Below are positions 18,754 through 28,288 of a stretch of DNA of 64,000 nucleotides, in pieces. Below the pieces are notes generated by a model. The model was given only the letters and a program-made list of their open reading frames with translations. It had not been told where the DNA came from and made no database searches. The stretch comes from Calditrichota bacterium (lineage in GTDB: Bacteria; Zhuqueibacterota; Zhuqueibacteria; Zhuqueibacterales; Geothermadaptataceae), in assembly GCA_008501765.1 (NCBI GenBank), contig QQUE01000002.1, positions 1-64,000 of the forward strand, given 5' to 3'. The number at the start of each line of letters is the position of its first letter. Positions within the stretch are counted from its first letter, which is position 1. Position numbers and translations under genes: made by a program.

Positions 18754-19299
18754 TTACATGCGATAAATCCGGATGCTTTGCAGGACAAATTTTTTAATAT
18801 CGCTCAATGAATGTGCCCGCACCACAGATTCCGGCAAAATTGTGCTTTTTGTGTTGGCATCTGAATAGACGATTATCGGTTTCTGATAATTCACGGCCAA
18901 TGCAATTTCACTCGCGGTGCCGGCTCCTCCCGGCAAGGCAACAATCACATCAGAGGTGAGAATATTTATATGGTTGCGCGACTGATTTTCTGTGCCTTCG
19001 GCTCCGCTCAATGGTAAATGGGTGTACACTGGAATTTCCACCCACGGATTTGGGTAACCATGTTTTTGCACAACTTTCCCGTGCTCGATTATCCCGGGAA
19101 TTACGCCGATGACCCGGCCTTTTCTGTTTGCGACTCCGGCAAACGACCGACTCACCGATGCCATCACACCAGGGCCGCCACCCGTCAACAAATGCACTTC
19201 AATTTCAGCCAGCCAGCGCCCCAACGGTGCAGCGATCTCTTCATATTCAAGAGATCCCGAACCCATGACGCCGACCACCGGCAGTCTGCTTACACCCAT
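18754..19299 (-). CDS. SLOG/LOG-like (TIGR00725-type) Rossmann-fold protein
   Basis: Protein of 181 residues resembling the TIGR00725 / 'LOG family' group (historically mislabelled lysine decarboxylase). VGVMGSGS opens a Rossmann fold, VHLLTGGGPGVMASVSRSF supplies the GGGxxGxM loop, and VALPGGAGTASEIALAV carries the PGGxGTxxE signature. The best characterised relatives hydrolyse nucleoside monophosphates to release the base, or bind nucleotide signals; the activity here is not proven. Its ATG sits one base after the stop of the upstream DUF6265-like gene, so translation is probably coupled. Confidence 0.82.
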   Translation of the reverse strand: MGVSRLPVVGVMGSGSLEYEEIAAPLGRWLAEIEVHLLTGGGPGVMASVSRSFAGVANRKGRVIGVIPGIIEHGKVVQKHGYPNPWVEIPVYTHLPLSGAEGTENQSRNHINILTSDVIVALPGGAGTASEIALAVNYQKPIIVYSDANTKSTILPESVVRAHSLSDIKKFVLQSIRIYRM

Positions 19300-19300
19300 T

Positions 19301-19771
19301 TTACTCTTGCTTTTTAAATTCGAGCGAGAATTCCCGCATATTATTTCCGACCGTCACTTTCATGCGAGTGTCTCCAAACCGTTGATAAGTTATTTTTGTC
19401 GGAAAATCGTGTGTTTCGTTTTCGAAAACAGACAAGCTATCCGAACAGGAAGTTAGCCTGAAACTGACCGGCAGTGGGTTGTGGGCAACTTTGGCAATAT
19501 AATAAATTGCGCCAGACATTTCGACGATTCTTAAGGTCTCAAAGCTTTGCGGCTTATCTTGTGATTTCGAACGGGTTTTCCCGGTTCCCTCAATCGTTTT
19601 TTCGCTGACCTTTTTCCAGGTTTCGCTGGTGACATTTCTCTCGTTTGAACAAATCCACTCCCCTAACAACCACTCAAAATGCTGCAAGGACGCACACGGT
19701 TCTGCGAGCAATAATGGCATGAGTAAAAACACAAAACCTGCAATGGACACCTGTAATCTCACTTTTGTCAT
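19301..19771 (-). CDS. secreted DUF6265-like protein
   Basis: Exported protein of 156 residues. Signal peptide 1-23 ends LLLAEP. The mature part begins LQHFEWLLGEWICSNE, as in DUF6265/lipocalin-like proteins, and ends with alternating strands (PTKITYQRFGDTRMKVTV). Function unknown; these resemble periplasmic small beta-barrel binders. A GGAGGAAGT site precedes the ATG. It is the first gene of the LOG-methyltransferase-macrodomain run and is only 76 bases from the ggt stop upstream, so it may be read through from ggt. Confidence 0.72.
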   Translation of the reverse strand: MTKVRLQVSIAGFVFLLMPLLLAEPCASLQHFEWLLGEWICSNERNVTSETWKKVSEKTIEGTGKTRSKSQDKPQSFETLRIVEMSGAIYYIAKVAHNPLPVSFRLTSCSDSLSVFENETHDFPTKITYQRFGDTRMKVTVGNNMREFSLEFKKQE

Positions 19772-19847
19772 TACTTCCTCCGATTTGTCTGAGTCAATTT
19801 CTCAAATGTGGTCCTTATAATTAAACAATGCTTTGGCCACACGAAAA

Positions 19848-21560
19848 TCAGTACCCGATAGCAGCACCATCCGGGCTGCGTGAATCGGCAGCACCGTAAA
19901 TTATACCTGATTCTACATCTTTAAAAATGCCCATCACCCTTCCCTGCTCACCCCGGAATTTAATCGTGTGGCCAAATGATGTATAAATTTTTTGCGTATC
20001 TTTCGAAATTCCCCAGTCTTCCATCGATGTGCGATCGGGCAGCCATTGATGGTGAATTCGTGGCGATTCGATGGCTTTTGCAATATCCATTTCGAACTCG
20101 AGAACGTTGAGTATGACCTGTAGCACCGTATTAATTATCGTTCTGCCGCCGGGGCTGCCGATTGCCAGAATCGGTTTTCCATTTTTCGCAACAATCGTCG
20201 GAGTCATGCTGGAAAGCATGCGTTTTTGTGGCTGAATGAGATTCGGTGGTGTTCCGATATAACCCTGCGAATTGGTATATCCGGGTATTGGATTGAAGTC
20301 ACCCATTTCGTTGTTCAGCAAAAACCCCGCTCCCTCAACCACGATTTTACTGCCATAGCTGTGCTCAAGCGTGTAAGTCAAAGATACCATATTTCCAGCC
20401 TTGTCGATGACCGAAAAATGAGTCGTTTCCTCACTTTCATAAAAATTGTTAAATTTTGCACTGTCGCTTACGGATGCTGCTGATTGTGAGATACCAGTGC
20501 GAACCTGGTCAGCATATTCTTGTGAAATAAGTTTATCGACAGGCATTTCCGGATTAAAGTCCGGGTCTCCGATAAATTGCGCCCGATCGGCAAACGCCCG
20601 CCGCATGGCTTCAGTGATTAAATGCAAATAGTGCGCAGAATTGTGACCCATTTCCTCTAATTCATACCCGGACAGGATATTGAGCATCTCAATAATTGCA
20701 ACCCCACCGGAGCTGGGCGGGCCCATAGCAATAATATCGTATCCCCGAAACCTGCCGCGAACCGGTTTCCGCTCAACCGCTTTATACTTTAGCAAATCTT
20801 CGTATGTTATTAATCCTCCATTTTTCTCCATAAATTCGACAAAAATATCCGCTGTTTTACCCTGGTAAAAACCTGCTTTCCCTTTTTTCATAATGCGCTT
20901 TAATGTTGAGGCCAAATCGCGCTGTTTCCACTTTTCTCCGGGATGGTAAATACCGCCATTGGGTTTAAGAAAAACCTTGGCTGATGACGGGTACCTATCC
21001 CACTCCTTTTTATTATATTTAAATCCATCGTGCAAACCCCAGGTGAGTGGAATTCCTTTTTTTGCCAATTTATACGCTGGTTCAACAAGCTGTTTCCACG
21101 ATAAATGGCCATATTTTTCATGGGCCAATGCCAGGCCGGCAACCGTTCCGGGAACACCGACTGCGAGAATTCCCTGGTGATTGCTATTATTTTGAATTGA
21201 ATTATTTTCATCAAGATACATCCGTTCTTTGGCTGCCAACGGTGCTTTTTCACGAAAATCGAATGTGGTCATTTCTCCATCGGCGCTGTGATAAACGAGA
21301 AAACCACCTCCTCCCAAATTCCCTGCAGAGGGCCAGGTGACAGCGAGGGCAAAAGCAGTCGCAACTGCAGCATCGATTGCATTGCCCCCATTTTCGAGAA
21401 TATCGACCCCAACCTCTGTAGCAAATTTTGAGGCTGAGACAACCATGCCTTTTTTGGCGCGCACAGGGCGGCGCCCACCCGGTGAAGCAAAAACCTGAAA
21501 TTGAACGAACAATAAAACGATTGCAACGGATAATAAAAGACTAGATTTCGAGCGTTTCAT
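19848..21560 (-). CDS. ggt: gamma-glutamyltranspeptidase
   Basis: Periplasmic or secreted N-terminal-nucleophile hydrolase of 570 residues that transfers or hydrolyses the gamma-glutamyl group of glutathione. The signal peptide (1-25) ends QFQVFA. The self-cleavage site and nucleophile is T379 in EETTHFSVIDKAGNMVS, giving a large subunit of about 350 and a small one of about 190 residues after export. Also present are NGGNAIDAAVATAFAL, the substrate loop GPPSSGGVAI, LEHSYGSKIVVEGAGFLLNNEM and GSPGGRTIINTVLQ. Length is normal. Confidence 0.93.
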   Translation of the reverse strand: MKRSKSSLLLSVAIVLLFVQFQVFASPGGRRPVRAKKGMVVSASKFATEVGVDILENGGNAIDAAVATAFALAVTWPSAGNLGGGGFLVYHSADGEMTTFDFREKAPLAAKERMYLDENNSIQNNSNHQGILAVGVPGTVAGLALAHEKYGHLSWKQLVEPAYKLAKKGIPLTWGLHDGFKYNKKEWDRYPSSAKVFLKPNGGIYHPGEKWKQRDLASTLKRIMKKGKAGFYQGKTADIFVEFMEKNGGLITYEDLLKYKAVERKPVRGRFRGYDIIAMGPPSSGGVAIIEMLNILSGYELEEMGHNSAHYLHLITEAMRRAFADRAQFIGDPDFNPEMPVDKLISQEYADQVRTGISQSAASVSDSAKFNNFYESEETTHFSVIDKAGNMVSLTYTLEHSYGSKIVVEGAGFLLNNEMGDFNPIPGYTNSQGYIGTPPNLIQPQKRMLSSMTPTIVAKNGKPILAIGSPGGRTIINTVLQVILNVLEFEMDIAKAIESPRIHHQWLPDRTSMEDWGISKDTQKIYTSFGHTIKFRGEQGRVMGIFKDVESGIIYGAADSRSPDGAAIGY

Positions 21561-21833
21561 CCATTCACCTCATTTTGGTAATTCCACACGATTTCGGACA
21601 AATTGCATAATTCGGAGAGCACCTGTGTCCGGCCGATTTCTGGCACGAAGCCACCGAGATACTACCGTTTCTTCCTATTTGAGAAAAAAATAGACTTTAT
21701 TACTTTTATCGATTATTACAAAATAAATCTCTTTACAGGCGTAATCAAGCTAAAATCGTTTGACTTTCAGATTTATTGTTATTATTGTTTTTTTTCACTG
21801 ATATATTAACTGAAATAATATTGCTGAGTTCAA

Positions 21834-22214
21834 ATGGAATTAAATTTCGAACACATACACTACCGCTGCGCAGATATGCATGCCACAACACAATGGTACA
21901 TCGATGTATTGGGCGCGACATTTTTGGAAGAAAAAATGCTTGCCGGGAATCGTGCCATCCGGCTTGAGCTCGGGGGAACGATTCTCAACTTTTTTCCGGC
22001 TGATAAAAGTTTAAAAAATATACCAGCAATGGAAAAACTGGGTGCTTACCACATTGCTTTTTTTGTTGAAAACCATGACGCTGCTGTCGCCCATTTCAAA
22101 AAACGCGGCGCCCTGTTTTTTAAAGAGGGCATCATGGCCGCCCCCGATCTAAAAGTCGCATTTATCGAAGCCCCGGATGGAATGCAAGTTGAACTAATGG
22201 AAAAAATCCAATAA
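21834..22214 (+). CDS. VOC-superfamily (glyoxalase-like) protein
   Basis: Small cytoplasmic metal-enzyme fold of 126 residues built from two beta-alpha-beta-beta-beta units: FEHIHYRCADMHATTQWYID, then IAFFVENHDAAVAHFKKRG, and DGMQVELM. His and Glu residues at the usual metal positions (H8-type in EHIHY, E in QVELM) are visible, but the substrate is unknown; relatives include glyoxalase I, dioxygenases and epimerases. It is divergent from ggt across a 270-base spacer and precedes the TPR protein gene by 36 bases. Confidence 0.8.
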   Translation: MELNFEHIHYRCADMHATTQWYIDVLGATFLEEKMLAGNRAIRLELGGTILNFFPADKSLKNIPAMEKLGAYHIAFFVENHDAAVAHFKKRGALFFKEGIMAAPDLKVAFIEAPDGMQVELMEKIQ

Positions 22215-22250
22215 ATAGACTCATTTAATTCAGGAGCAGGAGGAAGATTC

Positions 22251-23012
22251 ATGAAAAAATCACTTGTTTTTTTACTCGTTTTGCTGGTTCCAATGCTCGC
22301 GTTTGCTCAAGAAAACGTCCAGGACTTGTTAGCCCAGGGGAATGAAGCTTACATGGCATTTGATAATCAAACCGCTCTTGCCAGTTTCCAAAAAGTTGTT
22401 GAGTTAGACGAACAGAATTTTGAAGCCCTGTGGAAAACAGCCCGCGCGCTTACGGATGTGGGTAAAGCACTTGGTGGCGACGCTGAAAAAGAGCATTACA
22501 TCAAAGCAGACCAGGTGGCGCGCAAGTGCATCGAGTTATTCCCAGACAACGCCGAATCGCACTACGTTCTCGCATTGTCAATCGGCCGGCTGGCGCTTTT
22601 TGAAGGCGGAAAAAAGAAGATTGAACTCTCAAAAGAAGTTGAAGCGGAAGCGAAGAAAACTTTGGAGCTCGATCCGCAACACGACGGCGCAGCCCATATT
22701 CTTGGCCGCTGGAATTATAATATTTCGACACTTGGCTGGTTCCTGCGCGCGGCCGCTAAAGTCGTTTATGGTGGTGTTCCCAAAGGCGCAAGTTTGGAAA
22801 ATGCAGCCAAGTTTTTCGCGATGGCCATTGAGATCAACGCTGAAAAACCCGTCCACCGTCTGGAATATGCCCGCACACTTGTGGAACTGGAAAACTATGC
22901 TGAGGCCAAAGTGCAGCTACAGGCCTGCCTCGATTTGGCAAAAGTACAGTGGGAAGACGGCAATCACAAAAAAGAAGCAGCTGAGATGCTGAAAAAAATT
23001 AAGAATAAATAA
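22251..23012 (+). CDS. secreted tetratricopeptide-repeat protein
   Basis: Exported or periplasmic protein of 253 residues; signal peptide 1-19 ends LAFAQ. Three to four TPR units follow: GNEAYMAFDNQTALASFQKV, RKCIELFPDNAESHYVLALS, KKTLELDPQHDGAAHILGRW and LEYARTLVELENYAEAKVQL. There is no enzymatic motif; probably a scaffold at the envelope. The ribosome site CAGGAGGAAG is strong. It is preceded closely by the VOC gene and followed by a hairpin terminator shared with the convergent signal peptidase gene. Confidence 0.82.
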   Translation: MKKSLVFLLVLLVPMLAFAQENVQDLLAQGNEAYMAFDNQTALASFQKVVELDEQNFEALWKTARALTDVGKALGGDAEKEHYIKADQVARKCIELFPDNAESHYVLALSIGRLALFEGGKKKIELSKEVEAEAKKTLELDPQHDGAAHILGRWNYNISTLGWFLRAAAKVVYGGVPKGASLENAAKFFAMAIEINAEKPVHRLEYARTLVELENYAEAKVQLQACLDLAKVQWEDGNHKKEAAEMLKKIKNK

Positions 23013-23037
23013 GCGGCAAATTGACTTCTTTTTAACA

Positions 23038-23092
23038 AAAAAAACCGGTTTCGGGCATGAATTATTTTTTTGCCTGAAGCCGGTTTTTTATT
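23038..23092. terminator. bidirectional hairpin terminator
   Basis: Inverted arms AAACCGGTTTCGGGCA and TGCCTGAAGCCGGTTT, with A-runs before and T-runs after, lie between the convergent TPR and signal peptidase genes, so it can end transcripts from both sides. Confidence 0.85.
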
Positions 23093-23117
23093 TAATCAAA
23101 CTTTGAAGTGAAAATTT

Positions 23118-23888
23118 TTATTGCAGTATTTTGCCAATACGTTCCCAGCGAATTTTGTCGGCGAACTTGGTGAGCGGCAAATATTTTTTCCACGAAAAAT
23201 AGACGATCATGGCTTTACCGTGGATATTCTCGCGCGGCACGTAGCCCCAGTAGCGACTGTCAGCGCTATTGTCACGATTATCGCCCATCACAAAATACTG
23301 GTCAGCGGGAATCGTGACCGGGCCCCAATTCTGCGGCTGGCGGCCCTGCGTGGCAAAATAACGAATTGTATGCACAATTCCATCGGGACGGGTGATTTCA
23401 TAAATATTCACGTGGCGCTGTTCTTCCGGATCGTATTCACGGCGCAGAAATTTTCGCTCACCCTCCTCCTTGCCGTCAATTAATACGATGTCATTGCGGA
23501 CTTCAACGGTTTGCAGCGGCCCTGCCAGACAACGTTTCACGTATTCAGTGGAAGGATCAGGTGGATATTTAAAAACGATGATCTCCCCGGTTTTCGGATC
23601 CCGCCCCAGTGGAAAAACATAATATGGTAATTGAATATTTACCACTGGAACCATGTCCGGAGTGCGCGGTCCATAAATAAAGCGGTTTACAATAAGATTG
23701 TCACCCACTTCAATTGTTGAGCGCATCGAACCTGTCGGCACATGATACGCTTTCACCATGGAAGCCTGCAATACCATGACTGCGGCCAGCGGCACGAGCA
23801 ACGCCATTGTATATTCTTTAATCTTGGCTATCACACCTGTTGGTTTTTCTTTCTGTTTTTTAGCAGATTTTCGCTTTAACCACTGCAT
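23118..23888 (-). CDS. lepB: signal peptidase I (first copy)
   Basis: Inner-membrane serine protease of 256 residues that cleaves signal peptides of exported proteins. A single N-terminal membrane segment (about 28-46) is followed by the catalytic serine S54 in PTGSMRST and the lysine base K118 in YVKRCLAG. GDNRDNSADSRYWGYVP is the conserved box E. The usual GG after box D ('GGQTIE' in the second copy) reads GPLQTVE here, a small oddity. It is the last gene of the run lepA-lepB-hemW-lepB, 120 bases after hemW. Confidence 0.93.
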   Translation of the reverse strand: MQWLKRKSAKKQKEKPTGVIAKIKEYTMALLVPLAAVMVLQASMVKAYHVPTGSMRSTIEVGDNLIVNRFIYGPRTPDMVPVVNIQLPYYVFPLGRDPKTGEIIVFKYPPDPSTEYVKRCLAGPLQTVEVRNDIVLIDGKEEGERKFLRREYDPEEQRHVNIYEITRPDGIVHTIRYFATQGRQPQNWGPVTIPADQYFVMGDNRDNSADSRYWGYVPRENIHGKAMIVYFSWKKYLPLTKFADKIRWERIGKILQ

Positions 23889-24012
23889 TTCATGCCTTTC
23901 TATTTCGGGATTTTGATGTACTCAAGTTAAATATAGCTGTCGTTCTTTTATAAGGACGAAATGGCCATCAATTTGTTTTAATATTATTTATACACCACTT
24001 GTGGTAATCATT

Positions 24013-25188
24013 TCAGGCAAATTCCGCACAAACAGCATCACATAACAGCCAGCCTTCGCGCGTGAGGGTTAGACTGCCGTTTGTCAATTTAGCCAAAGGC
24101 GGCTTCTGGGACAATAACTTTTTCAATTGTGGTTGAAATTTTTCCCGAAAATCGATAGCAAACCTGTTTTCGAAATCATCAATAGACACACCCCGGCTTT
24201 GCCGCAACCCAAGGAGAATCATTTCGAATTGTTTTTCAGTTGGGCTCAGATTTTCTTCCCCGATAATCGGCAAATCACCATCCTGCAGATTTTTGATATA
24301 CTGCGAAAACGACTTTACATTCCAAAACCGGCGATCACCATCGAATGAATGTGCCGATGCTCCCAGCCCAAGATAGAGACTGCCATCCCAGTATTTGCTA
24401 TTGTGACGGCTCTCAAAATTGGGCAACGCGTAATTTGATACTTCGTAATGTTTGTAGCCGTGCCTTTCCAAATATTCTATCGTGTGGCTATAAAAAATTC
24501 GCTGCCGCAGCTCGCTAACCGGCTTAACTATTCCTGCTTTCACAGCCTGATGCAGCGGGGTACCATTTTCAATGGTTAAATTATAAGCTGAAATATGCTC
24601 CGGTTTCATTGCGATGGCTCGTTCCAGAGAATAACGCCAATTCGACGGTTTTTGCCCGGACAAAGCAAACATTAAATCAATCGATAAATTCTGAATTCCG
24701 GCTTTTCGCGCACGTGCAACCGTATTTTCAGCTTCTTCCACCGAATGCAGCCTGTCTAATTTTTTCAATTCATCAGCCCGGAATGACTGCACACCAATGC
24801 TCAGCCGGTTAATTCCTGTATCGGCATAATCCTGTAATTTTTTTTCCGCCGTTGTTCCGGGATTGACTTCAAAGGTAATTTCAGGATTTTGTGTGAAATG
24901 AAAATTATTTCTCAATGTGGATAATATTCTTTCAACCTGATCCGGTGCAAGAAGCGATGGCGTGCCTCCTCCGAAATAAATCGTTGAAAAAGACTGCTCC
25001 ACCCACAGCTCACTTTTTCCATATATTTCGATTTCCTGCACCAGCGCATCGAGATAAGCCGGGATATGTTTTTCTTGCTCGGCAACGGTGTAGAAATCGC
25101 AATAGTTGCAGCGTTTGGCACAAAATGGGATGTGGAGATAGAGCGCCGCCGTTTTTGATGGGCGCTCCCTTTGTTTTGCAGGTAACAT
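24013..25188 (-). CDS. hemW: radical SAM protein HemW (heme chaperone, HemN-like)
   Basis: Cytoplasmic radical-SAM protein of about 391 residues. LYLHIPFCAKRCNYCDFY carries the C23-x3-C27-x2-C30 cluster ligands and the HemN/HemW-family pattern; FGGGTPSLL and INRLSIGVQSF are further SAM-site motifs. HemW proteins bind heme and act as heme chaperones, unlike true coproporphyrinogen III oxidase HemN. The frame extends to 25281 inside the upstream lepB gene; the ATG at 25188 is preferred because homology begins there and the lepB stop is 11 bases before it. Classic lepA/lepB neighbour. Confidence 0.88.
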   Translation of the reverse strand: MLPAKQRERPSKTAALYLHIPFCAKRCNYCDFYTVAEQEKHIPAYLDALVQEIEIYGKSELWVEQSFSTIYFGGGTPSLLAPDQVERILSTLRNNFHFTQNPEITFEVNPGTTAEKKLQDYADTGINRLSIGVQSFRADELKKLDRLHSVEEAENTVARARKAGIQNLSIDLMFALSGQKPSNWRYSLERAIAMKPEHISAYNLTIENGTPLHQAVKAGIVKPVSELRQRIFYSHTIEYLERHGYKHYEVSNYALPNFESRHNSKYWDGSLYLGLGASAHSFDGDRRFWNVKSFSQYIKNLQDGDLPIIGEENLSPTEKQFEMILLGLRQSRGVSIDDFENRFAIDFREKFQPQLKKLLSQKPPLAKLTNGSLTLTREGWLLCDAVCAEFA

Positions 25189-25199
25189 TTCAGTAAAAG

Positions 25200-25955
25200 T
25201 TATTCCAGGATTGAGCCGATGCGCGTCCAACGGACTTTTTGCAGCAGTTTGTAGAGTGGTAAATACTTGTTCCACGACCAATAAATTATCATCGCCTCAC
25301 CAACAACATTTTTACGCGGTACAAAACCCCAGTAACGGCTATCAGAGCTGTTATCACGGTTGTCGCCCATCATAAAATAATGACCTGGTTCTATTTTTTT
25401 GGGGCCATAATTTTCAGCGGATTTGTGATGATCTTCGTAATGCCGTATCACATATCTCGGGCCGTTTTCACGCTTTATCTGGTAAAACAGAACATGCCGT
25501 TGCTCCTCTGGATCGTATTCTTTGCGCAAAAATATCTTTTCACCTTCCGGCTTTCCATCGACAAATACATCCCCGTCCCGCAGTTCAATCGTTTGGCCGC
25601 CAACTGCGATGCAGCGCTTGACATAATCGATTGTGGGCTCCGGCGGATATTTGAAAACTACAATTTCTCCCGGTTCCGGATCTTTGAAAGCCGGAAAAAC
25701 CAGATGGGGCAACTGATAATTTAAAAACGGGATAGAATCCGGTGTGCGTGCACCGTAGATAAATTTATTTACCAATAAAAAATCGCCGATAAGAACCGTG
25801 CTTTTCATTGATCCGGTCGGCACATGGTAAGCCTGTACAACAGTGGAGCGCAAAATCATGACTGCCAGCAAAGCCACAAATAGTGATTCAATGGCTTCGC
25901 GTAATTTACTTTTTCTTCTTTTCTGATTTTTTTCTTTCGAAAGAAAACGCATCAA
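25200..25955 (-). CDS. lepB: signal peptidase I (second copy)
   Basis: Paralogue of the signal peptidase at 23118, 251 residues, same membrane topology. Catalytic S49 in HVPTGSMKST and K113 in YVKRCIAVGGQT; GDNRDNSSDSRYWGFVP follows. The extra charged N-terminus (KEKNQKRRKSK) lies before the membrane helix. It lies 84 bases downstream of lepA and 11 bases upstream of hemW. Both copies keep all catalytic residues, so both should be active, perhaps on different substrate sets. Confidence 0.93.
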   Translation of the reverse strand: MMRFLSKEKNQKRRKSKLREAIESLFVALLAVMILRSTVVQAYHVPTGSMKSTVLIGDFLLVNKFIYGARTPDSIPFLNYQLPHLVFPAFKDPEPGEIVVFKYPPEPTIDYVKRCIAVGGQTIELRDGDVFVDGKPEGEKIFLRKEYDPEEQRHVLFYQIKRENGPRYVIRHYEDHHKSAENYGPKKIEPGHYFMMGDNRDNSSDSRYWGFVPRKNVVGEAMIIYWSWNKYLPLYKLLQKVRWTRIGSILE

Positions 25956-26039
25956 GTTTACCTGAGTATATTCAATGTTCTATTGTTATGAGCATAATAC
26001 TGCTCAAAAATTCAATTATTTCTTCGGAACAATCAAAAT

Positions 26040-27836
26040 TTAATCAACTTTTAAAATGGCCAAAAATGCGTCCTGCGGGATTTCAACTTTCCCCAATTGT
26101 TTCATGCGTTTTTTGCCTTCTTTTTGCTTTTCCAGCAATTTGCGTTTCCGGGATATATCGCCGCCATAGCATTTTGAAGTCACATCTTTACGCATGGCGC
26201 GCACCGTTTCACGCGAAATTATCTTGCTGCCAATGGCCGCCTGGATCGCCACTTCAAACATCTGTCGCGGGATAATCTCTTTCATTTTTTTGCATATTTT
26301 CCGACCCCATTCAAATGCTTTGTCTTTGTGAACGATATGCGAAAGGGCGTCAACCGGATCCCCGTTGATCAATATATCAAGCTTCACAAGATCACCTTTT
26401 CGAAATCCGATAAAATCATAATCAAAAGAGGCATATCCCTTTGTCATACTTTTGAGTTTATCAAAAAAATCAAAAATTATTTCCGAGAGTGGAAATTCAT
26501 AAGTGATATCTGCGCGTGTTGGGTCGATGTACGAAGTATTTTTATAGATGCCGCGCCGGTCCATGGATAATTTCATCACATTGCCGATAAAATCTTTCGG
26601 AACGATTATCTGCGCCCGAATAAATGGCTCTTCGATAAAATCGTAATCACCGCGGGAAGGCAGTTCAGCGGGATTATCAACTTCGATCATTTGACCGTCT
26701 GCCCGACTTACGCGGTATTCAACGTTTGGCATCGTCGTCAGCATATCGAGACCGTATTCCCGTTCCAGGCGTTCCTGCACGATCTCCATATGCAATAATC
26801 CAAGAAAACCAACCCGAAAGCCAAAACCGAGAGCAACCGATGTTTCCGGCTCAAAAACCAGAGATGCGTCGTTTAACCGCAACTTGTCCAAAGCAGTGCG
26901 TAAATCTTCATAATCTTCACTGACCGTCGGAAACATTCCCGCATAAACCATCGGCAAAACTTCCCGGTATCCCGGCAAGGGCTCTTTTGCCGGATTGCGC
27001 GAATCCATGATCGTATCGCCTACTTTCGTATCCTGCACATCCTTAATTCCAGCGATACAATAGCCAACTTCGCCCACTGAAATTGATTTTTGGGGATCTT
27101 TTTTCAGGCTCAGCGTTCCAACTTCCGCGACTTCAAAAACTTTGCCGGTGGTAAAAAACTTGATATTCATACCCGTGCGGATTTCCCCGTGCACAACGCG
27201 GATGTAAGCTATCGCCCCGCGATAGGAATCGTAAACCGAATCAAAGACAAGGGCACGCAATGGGACGTCCAATTCCCCTTCCGGTGCAGGGATTCGCTCG
27301 ATTACCGCCTCAAGAATTTCAGTTACACCCGTTCCGGCTTTGGCGCTGGCAAGGAGAATTTCCTCGCCCTCACAGCCAATTAAATCGATTATCTGTTGCT
27401 TCACAACATCAATTTGGGCGCTGGGTAAATCAACTTTATTGATAACCGGAATTATTGTGAGATCGCCCTCAATTGCCTGATAAAGCGTACTGATCGTTTG
27501 GGCCTCAACTCCCTGCGCTGCATCGACAACCAGGATAGCGCCCTCACAAGCAGCCAAACTGCGGGAAACTTCGTAAGAAAAATCAACGTGGCCAGGTGTA
27601 TCGATCAGGTTTAGCGTATATTTTTTCTTCTCAGCAGATTCGTATTTCATGGTTATCGCATGCGCTTTTATGGTGATGCCGCGCTCGCGTTCCAGGTCCA
27701 TATCGTCGAGGACTTGATCCTGCATTTCACCCGCACGCACGGTCCCCGTCACTTCCAGAAAGCGGTCTGCCAAGGTGGATTTACCGTGATCGATGTGGGC
27801 GATTATACAAAAATTTCGAATATGATTGATATTCAT
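26040..27836 (-). CDS. lepA: elongation factor 4 (LepA), translational GTPase
   Basis: Ribosome-associated GTPase of 598 residues, full family length, involved in ribosome back-translocation or biogenesis. G-domain motifs: AHIDHGKS (13-20), [18 protein letters not shown] and NKVDLP. The C-terminal LepA-specific domain ([20 protein letters not shown], then [16 protein letters not shown]) separates it from EF-G. It is the first gene of the lepA-lepB-hemW-lepB run and has a candidate promoter 48 bases upstream. Confidence 0.96.
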   Translation of the reverse strand: MNINHIRNFCIIAHIDHGKSTLADRFLEVTGTVRAGEMQDQVLDDMDLERERGITIKAHAITMKYESAEKKKYTLNLIDTPGHVDFSYEVSRSLAACEGAILVVDAAQGVEAQTISTLYQAIEGDLTIIPVINKVDLPSAQIDVVKQQIIDLIGCEGEEILLASAKAGTGVTEILEAVIERIPAPEGELDVPLRALVFDSVYDSYRGAIAYIRVVHGEIRTGMNIKFFTTGKVFEVAEVGTLSLKKDPQKSISVGEVGYCIAGIKDVQDTKVGDTIMDSRNPAKEPLPGYREVLPMVYAGMFPTVSEDYEDLRTALDKLRLNDASLVFEPETSVALGFGFRVGFLGLLHMEIVQERLEREYGLDMLTTMPNVEYRVSRADGQMIEVDNPAELPSRGDYDFIEEPFIRAQIIVPKDFIGNVMKLSMDRRGIYKNTSYIDPTRADITYEFPLSEIIFDFFDKLKSMTKGYASFDYDFIGFRKGDLVKLDILINGDPVDALSHIVHKDKAFEWGRKICKKMKEIIPRQMFEVAIQAAIGSKIISRETVRAMRKDVTSKCYGGDISRKRKLLEKQKEGKKRMKQLGKVEIPQDAFLAILKVD

Positions 27837-27883
27837 TTTTTTATCTTCAAAAGTATGTGTTTCGGTGTGTGGAAAGAATCGTG

Positions 27884-27912
27884 AATATAGCCATTTAATG
27901 CTGATTAAGCAA
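27884..27912 (-). promoter_or_regulatory. candidate sigma-70-type promoter of lepA
   Basis: On the minus strand TTGCTT (27912-27907), a 17-base spacer and TATATT (27889-27884) precede the lepA start by 48 bases. Predicted by pattern only. Confidence 0.4.
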
Positions 27913-28153
27913 AGAAAAAAACCGCAACTTAATGTAAATCAGCTATCCAGCTTTGCAGTAAATAGCCGCATCAATTTATCCAGGTCGCTTTTCTCTTTAA
28001 ATAAATAAAGAAATAGAAAGTAAAATTTCTTATCTTAACTTAGCGAGAACTACTTTCTTTTAAATTTAAATTTTTTTTTAACACTGTTTTCAAATTTTAT
28101 TCAGACGATCACTTTTTAATTCAAATCTGGGAATTCTTTGAGCCAAAGATCGC

Positions 28154-28182
28154 TTGACAAAGCCCGCATTTTTATTTATACT
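28154..28182 (+). promoter_or_regulatory. strong sigma-70-type promoter of the symporter gene
   Basis: Perfect -35 TTGACA (28154-28159), exactly 17 bases, then TATACT (28177-28182), about 105 bases before the symporter ATG. It is the best promoter match in the window. Confidence 0.65.
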
Positions 28183-28288
28183 TTTCAACATTTTCAATAA
28201 ACTAAAAGAGTTACCAACCCAAATTCAAGCTGTGATTTAATGAAGTGGGAATGGGAAAGTCGTAGAATTAAGGAATGGAGCATGCATT

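Larger units (their letters stand above)
27837..28288. other. divergent promoter region between lepA and the symporter gene
   Basis: AT-rich 452-base spacer between oppositely read genes. It contains one promoter-like pair for each side, listed separately. No coding frame, repeat or structured RNA was recognised. Confidence 0.6.

Noticed and set aside
24013-25281. Longer hemW start at 25281
   Set aside because: It would overlap the lepB gene by 80 bases, and the extra 31 residues show no family similarity.
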